64,000 nt of DNA from CAWGJF01 sp963822905 (GCA_963822905.1 CAWGJF010000001.1:1488001-1552000); one strand, 5' to 3'. Shown: positions 18,365 through 27,432, counted from the first letter of the stretch. Made by a program: numbers and translations. The notes: generated by a model from the letters alone, not told the origin.

Positions 18365-20191
18365 TCAGTTTCTTTCCAGGCTAATATACATTTGCTCAAT
18401 TACATTGTTGTATTTTTCCTCTATAATTTTTCTTCGAACTTTCAAACTTGGTGTAATTTCACCGCCTTCAATTGTGAACGGTCTTTCAAGAAGGACAAAT
18501 TTTCTTACACGCTCATAATTAGCTAACTTTTTCTGAAGCTGCCCAATATCAGTTTCAAGTAGTTTATAAATAGTTTCATTCTTAACTAATTCCTGTTCAT
18601 TTACATATGGGATTTTATGCGAGTCAGCATATTCTTTAATAGCTTCAAAATCTGGAACAATAAGTGCGCTTAAAAACATCCTTCGGTCACCAATCAACAC
18701 GAATTGATCAATATATTTACTTGCAAGAAATGTATTCTCAATCGGTGTAGGCGCTATATATTTTCCTCCTGATGTTTTGAAAAGATGTTTTTTCCTGTCC
18801 GTAATCATTAAAAATCCATCTGCATCAAATACTCCAATATCACCTGTATGCAGCCAACCATCAATTATACTTTCATCAGTATCTTTTTTCCTTTTGAAAT
18901 ATCCTTGCATAATATTTGGACCTTTAGCCAGGATTTCTCCATCCTTTGCTATTTTTATTTCAACTCCCGGGAATGGTTTACCGACAGTTCCAAACTTGTA
19001 ATCGTCAACTCTGTTTGCTGTAATTACAGGAGAAGATTCAGTCAAACCATATCCTTCAATTATTAATATTCCAATCGCTTCAAAAAACTCTCCGAGTTCA
19101 CGTGGCAAAGCAGCCCCACCGGAAATAAAAAACCTGAAATTACCCCCGGTCTTTTCCTTTAATTTTTGATAAACCAATTTATTCGCAATCGAATGCTTAG
19201 CTGCCAATGCAACAGGAATACTGCCGGTTTTCTTTTTTTCAGCATATTTTTTTCCGACTTCAATTGCCCAATAAAATATTTTTTGTTTTGAAGCTGGCTG
19301 GCTTTCAACATTCTTCATTATCTTGGAATAAATTCTCTCAAACAATCTCGGAACGGTTGTCATAATTGTTGGTTTTACTTCTACAAGATTTGCCGCGACA
19401 CTTTCGATACTTTCAGCATAACAAATTGTACATCCTGAAGAAAAAGCAGTATAGTATCCAGCCATTCTTTCAAAAATATGACACAACGGTAAGAACGAAA
19501 GGAATGTATCATCTTTTGTTATAGGGAAAGCTTCTAGCGCTGAATTTACATTTGATAAAATATTTTTGTGAGTGAGTATAACACCTTTAGGTTCCCCTGT
19601 TGTTCCCGAGGTATAAATGATCGTGCAGACATCATCTTCTTTAACAAGATCGATACTTTTTTTTAACATAGCAGGGCTTTCAGTCTGAAGTAGTTTCCCC
19701 ATACCCTGAACTCTGCTGAATGTCAGCAAATCTTTTACGTCTTGATCAAAATCATTTTCATTAAAGATGATAATAAACTGAAGATGCTTACAGTTGTGTT
19801 TTATCTTTAAAACTTTATTCAACTGGTACTTGTTGGAAACAATTATTCCCTTTGCTTCAGAATTATTTAAGATATACTCTATAGAATCTGAAGTTAATGA
19901 AGGGTAAAGAGGAACATCAACAGCACCAAGTGCAAGAATTGCCATATCTGCGTAAACCCATTCCGGTCTGTTTTCTGCACTGATAGCAATCTTATCTTCT
20001 CTTTTTACACCAAGAGATTTTAAACCAAAAGCGAACAGCTCGGTTTCTTCTTTAAATACTAAATAAGTAATCCCTTTATACTTACCTTCAATTTTTCGTT
20101 TAAGGAATTCCTTATTATTTTTTTTACCATAGTCCTCGGTTAAAAAAACAAAAAGTTCAGGAATCGTTTTACAGGCTTTTAGTAATGCCAT
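18365..20191 (-). CDS. Long-chain fatty acid--CoA ligase (AMP-forming)
   Basis: The 608-residue AMP-binding enzyme has the phosphate loop YTSGTTGEPKG at residues 193-203. The GYGLTESSPVI motif lies near residue 390, then GWLHTGDIGVFDADGFLMITDRKK and GGKYIAPTPIEN close to the C-terminal hinge. Length and motif spacing match FAA1/FadD15-type long-chain acyl-CoA synthetases. It activates fatty acids for beta-oxidation or lipid synthesis. The start ATG 20191 has a weak GAGAG-type ribosome site. No fatty-acid partner gene is adjacent. Confidence 0.93.
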   Translation of the reverse strand: MALLKACKTIPELFVFLTEDYGKKNNKEFLKRKIEGKYKGITYLVFKEETELFAFGLKSLGVKREDKIAISAENRPEWVYADMAILALGAVDVPLYPSLTSDSIEYILNNSEAKGIIVSNKYQLNKVLKIKHNCKHLQFIIIFNENDFDQDVKDLLTFSRVQGMGKLLQTESPAMLKKSIDLVKEDDVCTIIYTSGTTGEPKGVILTHKNILSNVNSALEAFPITKDDTFLSFLPLCHIFERMAGYYTAFSSGCTICYAESIESVAANLVEVKPTIMTTVPRLFERIYSKIMKNVESQPASKQKIFYWAIEVGKKYAEKKKTGSIPVALAAKHSIANKLVYQKLKEKTGGNFRFFISGGAALPRELGEFFEAIGILIIEGYGLTESSPVITANRVDDYKFGTVGKPFPGVEIKIAKDGEILAKGPNIMQGYFKRKKDTDESIIDGWLHTGDIGVFDADGFLMITDRKKHLFKTSGGKYIAPTPIENTFLASKYIDQFVLIGDRRMFLSALIVPDFEAIKEYADSHKIPYVNEQELVKNETIYKLLETDIGQLQKKLANYERVRKFVLLERPFTIEGGEITPSLKVRRKIIEEKYNNVIEQMYISLERN

Positions 20192-20235
20192 TTCTCTCTC
20201 CTGGCTTCAAAGGTTTTGAAATAGAATTATCACAA

Positions 20236-20307
20236 AAATCAGGTTTGTTTTACTCTCTCCTTCTTTACAACAGCTAAAATAATATGTTTCACAATATTTC
20301 CAAAGTG
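20236..20307 (+). repeat. Dispersed repeat, copy 1 of 2
   Basis: It matches 29903-29976 over its whole length apart from a 2-base indel and about seven mismatches. The shared core includes ACTCTCTCCTTCTTTACA and CAATATTTCCAAAGTG. Both copies lie in intergenic sequence upstream of plus-strand genes. Confidence 0.8.
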
Positions 20308-20450
20308 ACATTTTCACATTTGATGGTCTAAGGATAACAATCCTTATTCCTAGTACCAGATTCTTATAACTTTAATAGTATCCAGTCAGGAAGTAAATGG
20401 AATATAACCTTAAAATAATACTGTTGTAATACCTATGACAACGCTTTCTT

Positions 20451-20483
20451 AACGTATTCGGAACGTATTCAGAACGGATTTGT
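20451..20483 (+). repeat. Three 11-bp tandem units (AACGTATTCGG type)
   Basis: AACGTATTCGG, AACGTATTCAG and AACGGATTTGT follow without gaps. The 11-bp period places them on one face of the helix. They sit 25 bases upstream of a promoter-like TATATTTG. Confidence 0.6.
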
Positions 20484-20507
20484 ATGCTAATTTGATCGAG
20501 TTTTAAT

Positions 20508-20515
20508 TATATTTG
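20508..20515 (+). promoter_or_regulatory. Candidate -7 box (TATATTTG)
   Basis: It matches TAnnTTTG, 26 bases upstream of the ATG at 20542, with AGGTGA at about 20529-20534 as ribosome site. The signals for expression therefore survive even though the gene behind it is interrupted. Confidence 0.4.
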
Positions 20516-20541
20516 GGTATGAAAATACAGGTGAATAAACG

Positions 20542-21183
20542 ATGGCAGAAATAAAAAGAACATTATAGGGTGAAGTATCGGGTAAAATGGGAGAACTGGT
20601 ATTCCGCAGGATGAACGGAAAGAAGTTCGTCTCTGTACGACCGAAAAAATATAAGCCTACTAAATCCATAAAGCTGAAATAATCCCGTCCAAATTTTGGA
20701 ACAGTTGTTAACTTTGCTGTTGCAACAAACTCTGTCCCTGAGCTTAAGGAAGTTTGGAAAGAGTCTAAAGCTTTGGGGAGCAACTCCTATCATAAAATAA
20801 TAAGAAGTAATTCTAAACTGGTTGATACGGAAACTCTTACAAGGTACAATAAAATAACTCCCGTCGGTCTTGAGCTTTGGCTGGAAACAGCAGTTGCAAA
20901 AAATGACAAACTTAATGTAACAATTTCATTTCCCTCGGTAAAAACAGGAATGCCCGCCACGTTGTGTATGGTATTCTATTTTGAGAGAGACAAAATTTTC
21001 GCACAGAGGGAAGTGATAAAAGAAGAAGCAAAAGATGATATCTATTCATTAAACATTCCATTAAGCAGTGAAATAAAGAAAGCATTTAAAACAAATAAAA
21101 AACCGCTTGTTTATCTTGCGGTTACAGGCGTACCTGTTAAGAGAAAAGTATTCTGGACGAGTACTATAGTAGAACAGTTGTAA
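20542..21183 (+). pseudogene. Uncharacterised protein gene interrupted by two in-frame stops
   Basis: One frame runs 213 codons from ATG 20542 (ribosome site AGGTGA) to TAA 21183, with stops only at codon 9 (TAG 20566) and codon 47 (TAA 20680). Sense sequence on both sides is continuous: MAEIKRTL-stop-GEVSGKMGELVFRRMNGKKFVSV, RPKKYKPTK, then after the second stop SRPNFGTVVNFAVATNSVPELKEVW. The N-terminal GKxGxLVFRxMNGKxxVSxRPKK pattern resembles a Bacteroidota family of unknown function (DUF6266-like); I am not sure of the name. Both stops could come from Gln codons by C-to-T change. A start at ATG 20773 would give a 136-residue fragment. Confidence 0.6.
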
Positions 21184-21467
21184 ATAATGTTAAAGGTTTT
21201 GTTCATCTTATAAGATTACTAAGAAGTTACTTTTATCATTCCAAAATAATTGCCGTTTAGCAACCTGTTATCAAAATTTAATTTGACTTTCGGGTTAATT
21301 TTTTGTTAGTTGTTTCTGAGAATATTAAGGGGTAGCAAGGTGGTTGAAAGATTAGAATATATTTTCCCGTCTAATTGTAAGAAATTTTCAATCAATAACT
21401 ATAAATTCTTACACACTATAAGACTCTTCTCTCAATTAATAATTCAAAATGATCATTTGGGAAAGCA

Positions 21468-23078
21468 ATGAAAAGACTAATTACAATTTTCATATTACTA
21501 ACAATAAACCTCTCAGCCCAAAACCGCTGGTTCTCAATGCCCTCATTCTGGGAAGTTGGTTCACCACTGACAGGCTTTACAGTTTATAATATAGAAGCCT
21601 TTGATATGAACAAGGACAACCATCTTGATGTTGTTGTCGGCAACTGGAACGACACTTACGTTTATTACGGAGGCTACGGGATACTTGATGACACAGTTGA
21701 TGTAACATACACAGGCAGGATGCTTGCAGTGTGTGACTACAACGGAGACGGCTTTGATGATATTGTAGCAATGCACTTGACAAATTATGATAGTGCCAGA
21801 TACGATTATAACGGCGAAATATTATTTTACTGGGGAAGTGACACTACGGGGTTAGCCATAGATACAATTGCTGATTACTCAATTCCTCTGCCTACCTTAT
21901 ACCCAACAATTGAACGATTTACACGAGGATATTTTACTGTAGGAATACAAAAGGGAGATTTGAATGGGGATGGAAAATGTGATCTGGTTTTTAGTTCAAC
22001 CGACATTCAGGATTCCATTTCGATTTTACCTAGTGGGAAAATATATATTTTTTTAGGAAAGGAAACGCCCGCAGATACAGCGGATTTTATATTAATTGGA
22101 CAAAATGCACTAGCACACTTGGGTAATTTTATTCAGGTAGGAAATATAAATGGTGATAGTTATGATGACTTTTTGTTTAGCTCAAATAGGCCTAGAACAG
22201 TAGGTAGTACTTATGATAGTATTAATTACTTACATATTTTTTACGGTTCAGATAATTTTTCAGCATTACAAGGAAATGAATCAAAATTATATTCATCATT
22301 TGTAAGCCCCCCTGACAGTACTGCCGGATGGTTTATAAGAAGTTTCTCGGTTGATGATATAAATGCGGATGGAATAGAGGATCTTGTTGTAGGGAGATCA
22401 ATATATAATTATCCTCACGTGAGCACCGTTCATTTTGGGAGTACAAACGGAATAGATACTATTCCATCATTTACATTTATACAGGATACAACAAATCCGT
22501 TCTTCTTTAGTGCGGGGGGAGTGACGATGAACGTAGGGGATTATAATATGGATGGTTATGATGATTTTATTATGTCGCCTGCAGGTTATCAGCAGTTTGC
22601 ACTTCACTTCGGAACGCCCTACCCAAACAATATAAATCGTTATGGTGCAAGAGGGTATTCAAATGGAGGTAGTGTATTTCCTCAAAGTGGAGTAAATATG
22701 GGTGACCAGACAAATGATGGTGTAAATGACATTGCGGTTATTGGAGGGGGATATGTACTTATGTTATACGGAATAGATTTTCCGACAGAAATAAAGAATG
22801 AATCAGCACAACCAGTAAAATTTAATTTATATCAGAACTATCCTAATCCGTTTAACCCGGCAACACATATAATTTATAATTTACCATCAGAAGGTTTTGT
22901 AAAATTGAAAGTATATGATATAGCCGGAAGAGAAGTTGCAACACTTGTAAATGAAAATAAAAAAGCCGGAAACTATTTGGTTACATTCAATGGAAACAAT
23001 TTTGCAAGCGGTGTTTATTTGTGCAGGATCCATTCAGGTAGCTATTCCAGCTCAATAAAAATGTTGATGATTAAATAA
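21468..23078 (+). CDS. Secreted FG-GAP/VCBS repeat beta-propeller with T9SS sorting domain
   Basis: The 536-residue protein has a signal peptide (LITIFILLTINLSAQ). Seven calcium-loop FG-GAP motifs of the DxNxDGxxD type are visible, including DMNKDNHLD, DYNGDGFDD, DLNGDGKCD, NINGDSYDD, DINADGIED, DYNMDGYDD and DQTNDGVND, which fits a seven-bladed integrin-like propeller. The C-terminus is a T9SS type A sorting domain (NYPNPFNPAT, ending SGVYLCRI and SIKMLMIK). It is probably a surface or extracellular adhesion protein. It heads a three-gene set with FISUMP and thioredoxin-like genes (gaps of 20 and 6 bases). Confidence 0.88.
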   Translation: MKRLITIFILLTINLSAQNRWFSMPSFWEVGSPLTGFTVYNIEAFDMNKDNHLDVVVGNWNDTYVYYGGYGILDDTVDVTYTGRMLAVCDYNGDGFDDIVAMHLTNYDSARYDYNGEILFYWGSDTTGLAIDTIADYSIPLPTLYPTIERFTRGYFTVGIQKGDLNGDGKCDLVFSSTDIQDSISILPSGKIYIFLGKETPADTADFILIGQNALAHLGNFIQVGNINGDSYDDFLFSSNRPRTVGSTYDSINYLHIFYGSDNFSALQGNESKLYSSFVSPPDSTAGWFIRSFSVDDINADGIEDLVVGRSIYNYPHVSTVHFGSTNGIDTIPSFTFIQDTTNPFFFSAGGVTMNVGDYNMDGYDDFIMSPAGYQQFALHFGTPYPNNINRYGARGYSNGGSVFPQSGVNMGDQTNDGVNDIAVIGGGYVLMLYGIDFPTEIKNESAQPVKFNLYQNYPNPFNPATHIIYNLPSEGFVKLKVYDIAGREVATLVNENKKAGNYLVTFNGNNFASGVYLCRIHSGSYSSSIKMLMIK

Positions 23079-23098
23079 ATTTTAAATAAAGATTCAAA

Positions 23099-23824
23099 AT
23101 GAAAAATTTAATATTCTTATTTACCTATTCAATCGCAGCTATTGCAATATTTCCGCAAAGCATGGTTGTACAAAAAAATGATGGTACAAATTTGTTTATC
23201 GATTTAAATACTATTGCTAAGATCAATTTTATTATCCCTTGCCCGGGAACACCAACTGTAGATTATGCCGGCAAGATTTATAATACTGTGTTAATCGGTA
23301 ACCAATGCTGGCTAAAAGAAAATCTTGATGTGGGAACGATGATAAACAGTTCGGGCACCCAGGATAATAACGGCATAATAGAAAAATACTGCTACAACAA
23401 TGTTTTAGACAGTTGTACAACATACGGTGGACTTTACCAATGGAATGAAGCTATGAAATATGTAACAACAGAAGGGGCACAAGGAATTTGTCCGACTGGA
23501 TGGCATATACCAACTTTAGCAGAAATCCAGACATTAGCAGCAACTGTTGAAAATGATGTAAATATTTTAAAAGAAATCGGGCAGGGTATCGGAGGTGGTG
23601 CGGGTACAAACACAAGCGGATTTTCGGGGCTGTTGGCGGGCTATTGGGAGGGCAATAATTCCTTCGGCTATTTAGGCAACTACGCTGACTTTTGGATTTC
23701 TACGGAGGTCGATGCCTCTAACGCTTACTACATGTACTTGTACTACAACTACACTAATAGTCTTTTCGACCCAAACGGCTATTACAAGGAGACAGGTTTT
23801 AGTGTGCGTTGTATAAAAGATTAG
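23099..23824 (+). CDS. FISUMP-domain secreted protein
   Basis: The 241-residue protein has a signal peptide and a FISUMP (Fibrobacter succinogenes major paralogous) domain. Hallmarks are YNTVLIGNQCWLKENLDVG, GGLYQWNEAM, CPTGWHIPTLAE, the AGYWEG stretch, FWISTE and the terminal GFSVRCIKD. The fold is C-type-lectin-like (formylglycine-generating enzyme related), but the role is unknown. No T9SS tail is present, although it sits 20 bases after a T9SS cargo gene. The region before the domain (VVQKNDGTNLFIDLNTIAKINF) is a short motif often found N-terminal in this family. Confidence 0.85.
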   Translation: MKNLIFLFTYSIAAIAIFPQSMVVQKNDGTNLFIDLNTIAKINFIIPCPGTPTVDYAGKIYNTVLIGNQCWLKENLDVGTMINSSGTQDNNGIIEKYCYNNVLDSCTTYGGLYQWNEAMKYVTTEGAQGICPTGWHIPTLAEIQTLAATVENDVNILKEIGQGIGGGAGTNTSGFSGLLAGYWEGNNSFGYLGNYADFWISTEVDASNAYYMYLYYNYTNSLFDPNGYYKETGFSVRCIKD

Positions 23825-23830
23825 TTAAGA

Positions 23831-25180
23831 ATGAAAATTTTAACTCTGATATTAATTTCCCTGTTTTACAATATTTATATTCTTTCTCAGACAATTAATA
23901 TAAGAGTTGACAATCTTAACGAGGACAAAGCAGTTCTATATTCTTTATTGGGTGAAACGACTTCTTTAGTTGACACAGTATCAGCTATTTGTAATGGGAC
24001 CTTTCAATTTAGCTTAGCTCAAAAACACTCCGGTTTCTATCGTTTATCATTAAATTACAACGCAAAGATTGATTTCATTTTTGATAATGAAGATGTTGAA
24101 ATTATTACTGATGCAAATAACTTTTTTGATAGTCTCAAGATTGTAAAATCAGAATCGAATAAGATCTATTATGAATTTGTAAAACTGAACAAAGATTACA
24201 AAACTAAAACAGTATTGCTTCAGCTGGTGCTTGCCAGGTATCCTCAAACAGATGATTATTATAAAGCCACAAAAGAAAAATTATTGCAAGTTCAGGATGA
24301 GTATTTACAATTTGTAAATGTTACTTCTCAAGTTGATCCCAATACATCTATCGCAAGATATGTAAAATCATCTCAACTGCCGGTTGTTGATGCTGGAATT
24401 CTTTTTAAAGAACAATTTACATATCTCAAAACTCACTCACTCGATAATGTTAACTTTTATGATGATGAACTTATTTATTCTGATGCTTTCACAAATAAAA
24501 CCATTGAGTATTTAACTTATTACCGTAACCCTCAGTTACCGCTGGAACTTCTCCAAAAAGAATTTATGCTGGCAGTTGATTCGATACTTAATAAAGCTAA
24601 AGTAAATGAAATTGTATATCAGCATATTGTTGAATATTTAATAAACGGATTTAGAGAGTTCGGTTTTGAAAAAGTAATTGATTACATAGTCGATAATTAT
24701 ATTTTAAAAGACAATCTCTGTCTGGATGAAAAACTTGAAAGCTCGTTAGAAAGAAAAATTGAACAGACAAAAAATTTCAAAATAGGCAGCGCAGTTCCGG
24801 ATATAATCATATCAGATTCAACCGGGACACAATTCAGTTTAAATGACCTGACATCCGAAAGAATACTGATTTTATTTTATGCAAGCTGGTGCCCCCACTG
24901 TAAGAATCTTATCCAACAATTAAGTGAACTATATCAAAATCAAAAAAAAAAAAACACAGAAGTACTGGCGGTTTCAATTGATACTTCAAAAACTGATTTA
25001 ATAGATTTCTTAACCCTCCATAATGCGAACTGGATAAACGTTGCAGACTTCAAAGGCTGGAATGGTAAAGCAGCAAGGGATTATTTTCTCTATGCAACTC
25101 CCACTATGTTCTTGATTGACAAAGAGAAAAGAATTATTGCAAAACCTTTGGGGGTTGATGAATTAAAAAGCTGGTTTTGA
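23831..25180 (+). CDS. TlpA-like thiol-disulfide oxidoreductase with N-terminal DUF4369-like domain
   Basis: The 449-residue protein has a signal peptide. The N-terminal 100 residues are beta-rich and resemble DUF4369 (VDNLNEDKAVLYSLLGETTSLVDT), followed by a helical middle. The C-terminal 120 residues are a thioredoxin fold with WCPHC (C354, C357) and the cis-proline motif YATPTMF (P424). It probably reduces or isomerises disulfides outside the cytoplasm. A run of 13 A residues (24942-24954) encodes Gln-Lys-Lys-Lys-Asn between the active site and the cis-proline. It is the last gene of the 21468-25180 set; no clear terminator follows. Confidence 0.82.
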   Translation: MKILTLILISLFYNIYILSQTINIRVDNLNEDKAVLYSLLGETTSLVDTVSAICNGTFQFSLAQKHSGFYRLSLNYNAKIDFIFDNEDVEIITDANNFFDSLKIVKSESNKIYYEFVKLNKDYKTKTVLLQLVLARYPQTDDYYKATKEKLLQVQDEYLQFVNVTSQVDPNTSIARYVKSSQLPVVDAGILFKEQFTYLKTHSLDNVNFYDDELIYSDAFTNKTIEYLTYYRNPQLPLELLQKEFMLAVDSILNKAKVNEIVYQHIVEYLINGFREFGFEKVIDYIVDNYILKDNLCLDEKLESSLERKIEQTKNFKIGSAVPDIIISDSTGTQFSLNDLTSERILILFYASWCPHCKNLIQQLSELYQNQKKKNTEVLAVSIDTSKTDLIDFLTLHNANWINVADFKGWNGKAARDYFLYATPTMFLIDKEKRIIAKPLGVDELKSWF

Positions 25181-25388
25181 AATTATACTTTATTAAATCA
25201 GATAATTTTTATCAATAATAATTTAAGCGCATTGTGGTGCAATCATTTCCTGCTGCTGTAGAGTTCTTCCCGGTTAAACCAGAATAAATAGCCTCTGTTA
25301 TTTTTCCTGTACTTTCTTCTTGATAAGAAAGTAACAAAGAATCAAGACTGCAAAATCTCAGCTGAGAATTATTATCATTACGCTATGA
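25181..25388. other. Intergenic sequence before the RAYT remnant
   Basis: No intact gene is visible. It may hold further decayed 5' sequence of the transposase remnant that follows, but I could not align it. An inverted repeat TTCTTGATAAGAA lies near 25317. Confidence 0.3.
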
Positions 25389-25589
25389 AAAATTATCAGG
25401 TGGTTTAAAGGGCGGGTGAAATTTGAAGTGAATAAATCAAACCCCGGTTTCCAGTGGCAGAGTAGATTTTATGACAGGATAATCAGGAATGAAAAAGAAT
25501 ATTATTTTATCAAGGAATACATAATTAATAATCCGCAGAATTGGGGAGAAAATTTATTATCCAAATATTTTAACAAAATTAAAATGTAG
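25389..25589 (+). pseudogene. 3' remnant of a REP-associated tyrosine transposase (RAYT, Y1_Tnp)
   Basis: The frame reads KIIRWFKGRVKFEVNKSNPG and then FQWQSRFYDRIIRNEKEYYF, IKEYIINNPQNWGENLL and a TAG at 25587. FQWQ-RFYDRIIRNE and YIINNPQNW are the C-terminal hallmarks of RAYT transposases. The Tyr in YIINNP is the likely nucleophile. The HUH motif and everything upstream are missing, as a TGA at 25386 closes the frame. A palindromic element begins inside its last codons. Confidence 0.85.
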
Positions 25590-25708
25590 GAATTTGATTC
25601 ATCAAATTCAGTTTAGGGATGCAGGAATTTGATCCTGACATTCATCAGGACAGGTTCATCAAATTCATTATTGATATTGTTTTGAACATCATAAATGATG
25701 TTCCTACA
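25585..25708. mobile_element. MITE/REPIN-like palindromic element
   Basis: The ends are inverted repeats (TGTAGGAA at 25585-25592 and TTCCTACA at 25701-25708). Inside are a palindrome GAATTTGAT-TC-ATCAAATTC and a second hairpin whose outer arms are again GAATTTGAT / ATCAAATTC, with CCTGA / TCAGG inside. A third palindrome is GAACATCAT-AA-ATGATGTTC. The 124-bp size, terminal repeats and contact with a RAYT remnant fit a non-autonomous REP-type element mobilised by RAYT. Confidence 0.7.
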
Positions 25709-25753
25709 TTAACAAGGTTTTATTATCTTCAGCTTTTCATTTATTACGGTGCT

Positions 25754-26425
25754 ATGCCAAAAGAAAATTTAAAAGCGTATTTAGCCTGGGTTGCAGTCTG
25801 CATTATCTGGGGAACAACTTATCTTGCAATCAGGATCGGGGTGCAAGACTTTCCGCCTGTCCTGTTTGCAGGATTGCGATGGATAATTGCCGGGCCTATA
25901 CTGATAATAATCCTGAAATTACGCGGGTACAAACTCCCGGCATTAGAAGATATAAAACATCTTGCAGTTGTCGGAATATTATTAATTGGCTGCGGAAACG
26001 GTCTTGTTGTATTTGCCGAGCAGTGGGTCCCCAGCGGTTTAACAGCATTGCTGTTGGCAACCGATCCGTTATGGATTGTAGGTATTGAATGTTTATTACC
26101 GAACGGGCCAAAATTGAATTTAAAAATAGTAATTGGTGTACTGCTTGGGCTGGCTGGTGTGATCTTAATTTTCGGAAGCAATATTTCGGATATTGTAAAC
26201 ACAAATTATCTTATTGGAATTGCTGCTTTATTGTTCTGTGTGTTTTGCTGGTCGTCCGGTACACTTTATTCAAAGTATAAAAAAGTTTCTGTCCATCCAT
26301 TAATGGGCGCTGCGGTTCAAATGGTTATTGCTGGGTTAAAAAAGTTAGACTGCTATAGAATAATCTGTGAAAAGAACTCCCACTGGAAGTATAAAAAATA
26401 TTTGTCGATTCTTAAGAATTACTGA
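25754..26425 (+). pseudogene. Truncated EamA/DMT-family transporter
   Basis: From ATG 25754 the product MPKENLKAYLAWVAVCIIWGTTYLAIRIG starts like EamA transporters and shows about six hydrophobic segments (ILIIILKL, HLAVVGILLIGCG, LTALLLATDPLWIVGIE, VIGVLLGLAGVILIFG, LIGIAALLFCVFCW). At about residue 195 (near 26337), just after LMGAAVQMVIAG, similarity stops. The next 29 residues are charged and unrelated (LKKLDCYRIICEKNSHWKYKK). A normal family member has about ten helices and 290-300 residues, so the C-terminal third is gone. The frame is open upstream to 25619, but that part is palindromic-element sequence. Confidence 0.8.
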
Positions 26426-26506
26426 TAATTATTAAAACTTTTGTGTTATTTTTCTTTCACTATTCTCCAAAAAAAATATTAGAAAATTATTTGATGAAGG
26501 GGTAAT

Positions 26507-27188
26507 ATGAATCATCAATTCAAAAATATAAGTAGAAAAATATTCTCGCTGTGTACATTGTTATTCCTGCTTGCTTTTCTTCTTTTCCCGGGATGTAATG
26601 AATCTTCAGATAATGCTGATACAATTTCGTGGTTCGGGTAATATTGTATCGCAGACAAGAACTCTTAATGAATGCTCCGGCGAGGTATTGCAGAATACCG
26701 GGAATATTTACTTAATACAATCCGACACTCAGTCTGAAATGGTTGAAGGTGATGATAATATTATGGACAAAAATGAAACGGAAACAGACGGCGGCAGCCT
26801 GGCAGCAGGTTTAAAAAAAGGAAGCTATGAAAAAGTAACCTGCAGAATATACGTGTCGTTAAAAACTATAAATAAAATGCTAATAAACGGTTCTGGAAAT
26901 ATTATTACTGAAAATATTAAGTCCGATGAGCTTTACTGTAAAATTAACGGGTCCGGCAATATTAACATTAAAGGGAGCGGCAATTTAATTGATTGTTATA
27001 TTAACGGAAGCGGAAATATCTCTGCGCAGGAATTTATAGCAAAGAAATGTAAAGCTTACATTAATGGTTCCGGGAATATTACATTGAACGCAAGTGAAGA
27101 AGCCGATACTGAAATAAACGGCTCAGGAAATATTTATTACTCCGGCAAAACCCCCGGTGCTGAACTGGGCAGGACTGTTAAAAAATAA
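26507..27188 (+). pseudogene. GIN-domain (DUF2807) lipoprotein with a frameshift
   Basis: ATG 26507, after the ribosome site AAGGGG, opens a lipoprotein signal peptide (LLFLLAFLLFPGC lipobox) that runs into TAA near 26639. A second frame takes over at FRGSGNIVSQTR and continues to 27188. Removing one T from the TTT at 26625-26627 joins the two. The body has repeated NGSGNI turns (six or more), the mark of the head GIN domain (DUF2807), a right-handed beta-helix on surface adhesins and auto-transporters. Without the shift the lipid anchor is lost. It lies between a truncated EamA gene and a dead J-domain gene. Confidence 0.75.
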
Positions 27189-27432
27189 TTACTGTTTCTT
27201 AAGACTCAGTAATAATTATTGATACTTTTTATTATTTTGTAGATGCCATTCTCCTAATACAGATCATCAATTAAGAAGTTAGAAGTAGAATAATTACGCA
27301 AAAAAATTCATAGTGAATTTAAATTTGTAAATAAGAATTGCAGCATTATTAATTACTTCAGTTTGCATATACATAGAAATTTCTATATTAATTTTGGTTC
27401 AAATAAAGTAACTCAACAATTCAATCAACAAA
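27189..27432. other. Intergenic sequence, nothing identified
   Basis: Very AT-rich. The first 40 bases (TTCTTAAGA-CTCAGTAATAATTATT) loosely resemble 26411-26445, on the other side of the GIN gene. No gene or RNA could be recognised. Confidence 0.3.

Larger units (their letters stand above)
20192..20541. other. Intergenic region with a dispersed repeat, 11-bp iterations and a promoter box
   Basis: No gene is visible. It holds a copy of a 72-bp dispersed repeat (20236-20307), three head-to-tail 11-bp units (20451-20483), and a TATATTTG box (20508-20515) ahead of the broken gene at 20542. A small hairpin AAGGAT / ATCCTT lies near 20330. Confidence 0.5.

Noticed and set aside
20542..20682. Stop-codon recoding (TAG and TAA read as Gln)
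   Set aside because: TAA and TAG terminate many intact genes in the window, and the gene has no sign of a special readthrough signal, so simple mutation is the better reading.
25585..25708. Palindromes as a short CRISPR array
   Set aside because: Repeats are inverted and nested, not direct repeats with uniform unique spacers; no cas genes are present.
25619..25753. The upstream open frame as the N-terminus of the EamA protein
   Set aside because: This sequence is the palindromic element, and the translated peptide lacks similarity; ATG 25754 starts at the normal family N-terminus.
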